DNA from: Fibrobacteria bacterium
Lineage (GTDB): Bacteria; Fibrobacterota; Fibrobacteria; UBA5070
Assembly: GCA_020633825.1 (NCBI GenBank)
Contig: JACKCV010000001.1
Location: forward strand, 745,001 to 809,000
Direction of reading: 5' to 3'
DNA length: 64,000 bases
In this document: positions 61,701 to 64,000 of the stretch, one piece after another
How positions within the stretch are numbered: the first letter of the stretch is position 1
Layout of the letters: each line of letters opens with the position of its first letter
Made by a program: the position numbers and the translations under genes
Notes under the pieces: generated by a model
The model's database searches: none
What the model saw: the letters and a program-made list of their open reading frames with translations, nothing else
What the model was told of the DNA's origin: nothing

Positions 61701-62939
61701 CTGGCCAACCAACGGGTATCCTGCAGTAGAATCCTCGGCCAAGCCGGACTGGAGCTGGTCTTCGACATCGCCGGCATCCACCAACCTCCCGGTCTGGAGG
61801 AGCCTTCGGCGAAGAACGGATGGATCGGCACCTTGGTCCGATCGCTCCAGGCCCCCGCCGGAGCTTCGCTGCAAGTGTCCTTCGATGGCGGCACCACCTG
61901 GCAAACCAGGGGGGATTTCCGACTCTACGCCACCGGTTCCGTTTGGGTGCGAAGCTTCCTTCCCGATCTCGCCGGTGGAAAGAACGCATCTGCTTCCCGA
62001 GTGGTCCGCCATGACCTCGTGCGCACCGACAACGAATCCCACAGGATCGCGGCGGGGCACCGGACGGCCTATGCCTTGCGCGCCGATGGGAAGGTGCTGG
62101 TCCTCGGGGATTCCACCTTCCGGATGGGGACGTTGAGCCTGAGCGTGTCCCTCGATCCTGCGGTGGATACCGGAGGGGTGGCTTTGTTCGCGGATTCCGG
62201 ATCGGTGGCGGTCATCAAGCAAAGGTCCCCTTCGACCTTCGAAACGATCCTGGCCGGTGCGGCCAACAAGACGATGGGAACCGCTTTCATGTCCACCCTT
62301 TCCAAGGCTTGGGCGGAGGGAATCCACGAGGGCCACGACTTGGGAACACTCGCCGGAGTTGTTCGGACATCCCAGGGTTTCATCCTCGAGGGAACCGTCC
62401 AGGGCGGGACTTTCCGGGAGGGGACGGCTTTCAAGGTGCCGATCGATGCTGCTGTGATCGGAGGCTCCTACGGCTTCTTCTTCCGCGGGAAGTCCTTTTT
62501 CAGGGTCTCCCCTGAAATGAAGATCGACAGCATTCTCGACAATCACCCGCTACTGGCAGTCCGCCTTCGGGCGTGGGGGGACCAATGGGTTTTCCGGGAG
62601 GACGGGGAGGGTATGGGATACCTGTACCAGATTTCCCAGGATGCGCTCAAAGGGTTCACCTTCAGTCGGATGTCGTCCGTGGTCGATCGAGGCGACATGG
62701 GCGGAGGGATGGTGGTTTCGCTCGCGGATGCGAAGACGTTCAAGTTCTCGACCGTTCCCTTTGCGAGCCTCGAGATCAAATTCGAGCCCTGGGTGAGCGA
62801 AACGGGATGGTCCCGAGTCCGGATGGGCACCTCGTGCGTGATCGCGACCGATGTCCGGGGAGGTCTTCGGTTCGGGTCCTTCGACGGAACCATTCTGGGC
62901 GAAAAGGCGGGAATTCCTTCCTACCTGCTGGCGAAGTAG
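58755..62939 (+). CDS. Very large lipoprotein with repeated chitobiase-C-like modules
   Basis: This 1394-residue lipoprotein has lipobox ALVSC (Cys19). It is built from several modules of about 70-100 residues with a YxxDGxxP-like core: WYTTDGSKPTAGSP, VFYKVDQEDWLPY, VRYILGDSEQIQDV, LQYSVDGGEAWAEK and LQVSFDGGTTWQTR, which resemble the chitobiase/hexosaminidase C-terminal domain. The last 300 residues differ and contain AAGHRTAYALRADGKVLVLGD, recalling RCC1-type blades. It overlaps the CsgG/LpoB-like gene, so both are made together. It is likely a surface adhesin or scaffold; the ligand is unknown. Confidence 0.72.
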   Translation: MNHSMRVASIAALVALVSCQERADFPTASETSLQVSILGRLRASQELPSAQRVRLRLSSNGADSAWKDTSYISGMQLRLGEVAKGDSFAIDVRSYSLLAGDTSWKWFARMVGKADSGIGWQVAEGDAKPIAPGAAYLPDESFPGDTVKVPEGSWYTTDGSKPTAGSPRFPREGLVLEDGQILRIRPREVVPGTEDTLSGDLVSIDLRASNQRPASIPGNSATDSVLGSLDRIALVGSDFEVVWYRWEITPEDSTKYWTPILARSGSLTYWACNTFGCSDKETRVYRIDTTKPRAPSLSPSKAVYLSGDSLELLADSGLEIFVRTDLSMPFQPYDAPLAVDTMLQSLQAFTVRRGQDTSSLLDRAIQVARPKRPWFSGSDTTRDSVVVTIHSDPSDSLTLRVEEEWIPADSGRRMAVARGDTLHAQATRGDLRKANVFLLAPDPVHPPQRIPSDREIGPGDSIVLRAAEEGDAVFYKVDQEDWLPYLRPIHLAPGASYHVSTKAVYRGVASDIDTATIAVRVEPGLDTSTTCDGGCLPGDTLHLRGNSDSVLVVTGTESWRALSLPGFLVLKTSDTIRVRPLKGSDTGSVRSFALRVGILPKPTVVRVSTTSSHAILRISASRGAVRYILGDSEQIQDVPTETLEVPLDVSLRAFAVLRQAVSDTETYTVSAVPAPECDFPVDKPYDPGTWIHLRKASGSEESDILQYSVDGGEAWAEKDSVRLPEGTLTIIARVRRPGEVERYSSTSTWTFGTTVLVAPLSDTTVFLLRGDSLPWTIGKPATADDIYCRIDSSAWEACGASAARVSALAKGSHVLSVLAVRAHGKVLVDSSLHEIGLDVLELATPVFPLDSTARDARDNRLRLLATTTDQEELVVRVSRDGVGWVPATLSGDTLVLADAKGSAGSWHMEAWVTHGGSGLTSDTARAFLRLVDLSGSLTMTPHYPDSAVIAFAGFLDASDVCKDESGNALRMLSSTSGRRVVVLANQRVSCSRILGQAGLELVFDIAGIHQPPGLEEPSAKNGWIGTLVRSLQAPAGASLQVSFDGGTTWQTRGDFRLYATGSVWVRSFLPDLAGGKNASASRVVRHDLVRTDNESHRIAAGHRTAYALRADGKVLVLGDSTFRMGTLSLSVSLDPAVDTGGVALFADSGSVAVIKQRSPSTFETILAGAANKTMGTAFMSTLSKAWAEGIHEGHDLGTLAGVVRTSQGFILEGTVQGGTFREGTAFKVPIDAAVIGGSYGFFFRGKSFFRVSPEMKIDSILDNHPLLAVRLRAWGDQWVFREDGEGMGYLYQISQDALKGFTFSRMSSVVDRGDMGGGMVVSLADAKTFKFSTVPFASLEIKFEPWVSETGWSRVRMGTSCVIATDVRGGLRFGSFDGTILGEKAGIPSYLLAK

Positions 62940-62946
62940 GGGAGGC

Positions 62947-63729
62947 GTGTCCGATCCCGCCTTGGAGGTCCGCCCGATCGGTCGCATGCGGACCTGTTTC
63001 CCGGAGAAATTCGGCATCCCCCGCCAGAGCGGGTTGGCTCCCTTGGCTCGGGGGGTGTTGGAATTCTCCCGGGATCAACCCGCCGATCTCTGGCGACAAG
63101 CGCTCCTGGGGCTGGACGGGTTCTCCCATGTCTGGGTGACCTTCCTGTTCCACCAGGCGATTCCCGAGGGATGGAAGAGCCGCGTGCGACCTCCCCGACT
63201 GGGGGGCCGGCAGAAACAGGGTGTGTTCGCCACCCGCTCCCCCCATCGCCCCAATTTTCTCGGCCAATCCCTCCTGAAGCTCGAAACGGTGTCCCTGGAA
63301 CCGCCCTTGGTCCGGTTTTCCGGGGTGGATCTCCTCGATGGCACGCCGATTCTCGACTTGCGTCCCTTCCATCCAGACCACGATCTTCCTCGTGGTGAGC
63401 GTCGAGATGGCTGGATCTCTGCCACCCCGGAGCCTTCCCTGACCGTCTCCTGGCGTCGCCCTGCCTCGGAAGCCTTGCGGAAGATCTCCATTCCCGAGGG
63501 AATGCCAAGTTATTCCCTCGAGGAGACGACGGAACTCGTGGCCAGCCTGGTCGCCCTCGACCCTCGACCGGGGCATCTACGGTCGCGGGCGGGGGGCTGG
63601 GACATGAAACTATTGGGATTCGACGTCCACTTCCAGGTCGCGGACGGCCATGCGGAGATTTGCGCGATTCGCTCCCTCGACTCCTGGATCCGCATCGATC
63701 CGCACGGATCGCCATCGGATTTCTCCTGA
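62947..63729 (+). CDS. trmO: tRNA methyltransferase TrmO (TsaA family)
   Basis: This 260-residue protein adds the N6-methyl group to t6A37 of tRNA(Thr). The family pattern is IGRMRTCFPEKFGIPRQSGLAP, LDGFSHVWVTFLFH, KQGVFATRSPHRPNFLGQSL and VDLLDGTPILDLRP. The GTG at 62947 keeps the complete IGRMRT motif; the ATG at 62986 would cut it. A G-rich Shine-Dalgarno run lies close before the GTG. It begins seven bases after the large lipoprotein. It acts after TsaB-dependent t6A synthesis. Confidence 0.9.
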   Translation: MSDPALEVRPIGRMRTCFPEKFGIPRQSGLAPLARGVLEFSRDQPADLWRQALLGLDGFSHVWVTFLFHQAIPEGWKSRVRPPRLGGRQKQGVFATRSPHRPNFLGQSLLKLETVSLEPPLVRFSGVDLLDGTPILDLRPFHPDHDLPRGERRDGWISATPEPSLTVSWRRPASEALRKISIPEGMPSYSLEETTELVASLVALDPRPGHLRSRAGGWDMKLLGFDVHFQVADGHAEICAIRSLDSWIRIDPHGSPSDFS

Positions 63730-63769
63730 TTCTCCGGCGTACGCGGACTGTTGCAAGTCCTTGTTTTTC

Positions 63770-63799
63770 TTGACAATGCATCCGCGATGTTCATAGAAT
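63770..63799 (+). promoter_or_regulatory. Sigma-70-type promoter of the last gene
   Basis: TTGACA (63770-63775), an 18-base spacer and TAGAAT (63794-63799) form a near-consensus promoter. Transcription would begin near 63806, leaving a leader of about 60 bases. Confidence 0.8.
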
Positions 63800-63867
63800 C
63801 GTACATGCCGGGGAAGTGGATCTTCCCTCCCCCCACAACCGATCTGCCCTCCGAGGGAGCAACCGCG

Positions 63868-64000
63868 ATGAAGACCTCCATTTTGCTTGGCTCCGCCATG
63901 GTCGCCTTGGGACTGTTCGTCAGCTCCTGCAACCAGAGCACCGAGCCCACCACGCTCGACAACTTCTCCTTCGGGGACACCACCGGGAATCCATCCGGTC
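63868..64000 (+). CDS. Lipoprotein, cut by the window end
   Basis: Only the first 44 residues are inside the window. The signal peptide LGSAMVALGLFVSSC gives a lipobox at Cys21, followed by NQSTEPTTLDNFSFGDTTGNPSG, a Thr/Ser/Asn-rich linker like those of Fibrobacter lipoproteins. GAGGGAG lies eight bases before ATG 63868. The function cannot be judged from this fragment. Confidence 0.7.
   Translation, partial: MKTSILLGSAMVALGLFVSSCNQSTEPTTLDNFSFGDTTGNPSG

Overview
The window is GC-rich, gene-dense bacterial chromosome and very probably comes from the Fibrobacterota. Three things point there: a TIGR02147-type regulator (a family described from Fibrobacter), a GH16 beta-glucanase with the same natural circular permutation as the Fibrobacter succinogenes lichenase, and many secreted or lipoprotein genes of Fibrobacter style next to a modular GH9 endoglucanase. 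I see no tRNA, rRNA, CRISPR array, insertion sequence or prophage. The window ends inside a lipoprotein gene.

Region 1 (146-8339, minus strand) is one tightly packed run of eleven genes. In transcription order they are: TIGR02147 regulator, regulatory-domain lipoprotein, c-type cytochrome lipoprotein, DUF4266 lipoprotein, DUF3570 outer-membrane protein, TlpA-like thioredoxin, CcdA-like thiol transporter, small secreted protein, ApbE flavin transferase, NusG-domain-II protein and Gx-type membrane transporter. I read it as an extracytoplasmic flavin and heme electron-transfer system. The DUF3570 protein carries three copies of a Dxx(S/T)GAS motif that resembles the ApbE flavinylation site. The divergent region at 8360-8473 holds a set of TTGCGAAC repeats that could be its operator. 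This is the most interesting part of the window.

Region 2 (8642-15400) holds a CPBP-type membrane protease, a beta-barrel protein translationally coupled to a soluble hybrid histidine kinase with a duplicated N-terminal domain, a small barrel protein and an MscS-type channel. Region 3 (15472-21738) is the fatty-acid cluster rpmF-plsX-fabH-fabD-fabG-acpP, closed by a strong terminator, then fabF-rnc. Region 4 (21782-28272, minus) carries purF, two DUF218 proteins, a lipid kinase, rimI and a PAS-SpoIIE-HATPase phosphatase. Region 5 (28577-37193) has a glycosyltransferase, a TrpF fused to a STAS-like domain, an orphan ECF-type ATPase, a 1505-residue hybrid kinase and an AraC/GyrI regulator.

Region 6 (37402-51339) is rich in envelope functions: GH9 endoglucanase, secreted proteins, a PilT-like ATPase, a HExxH peptidase fused to a predicted propeller and barrel, Ddl, TsaB, the GH16 beta-glucanase and an outer-membrane protein with a clear promoter and terminator. 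Region 7 (51831-64000) holds an FHA protein, a flagellum-associated membrane protein, a FliK-like protein, TruA, an HtrA protease, a CsgG/LpoB-like protein coupled to a 1394-residue lipoprotein, TrmO, and the start of a lipoprotein behind a good promoter.
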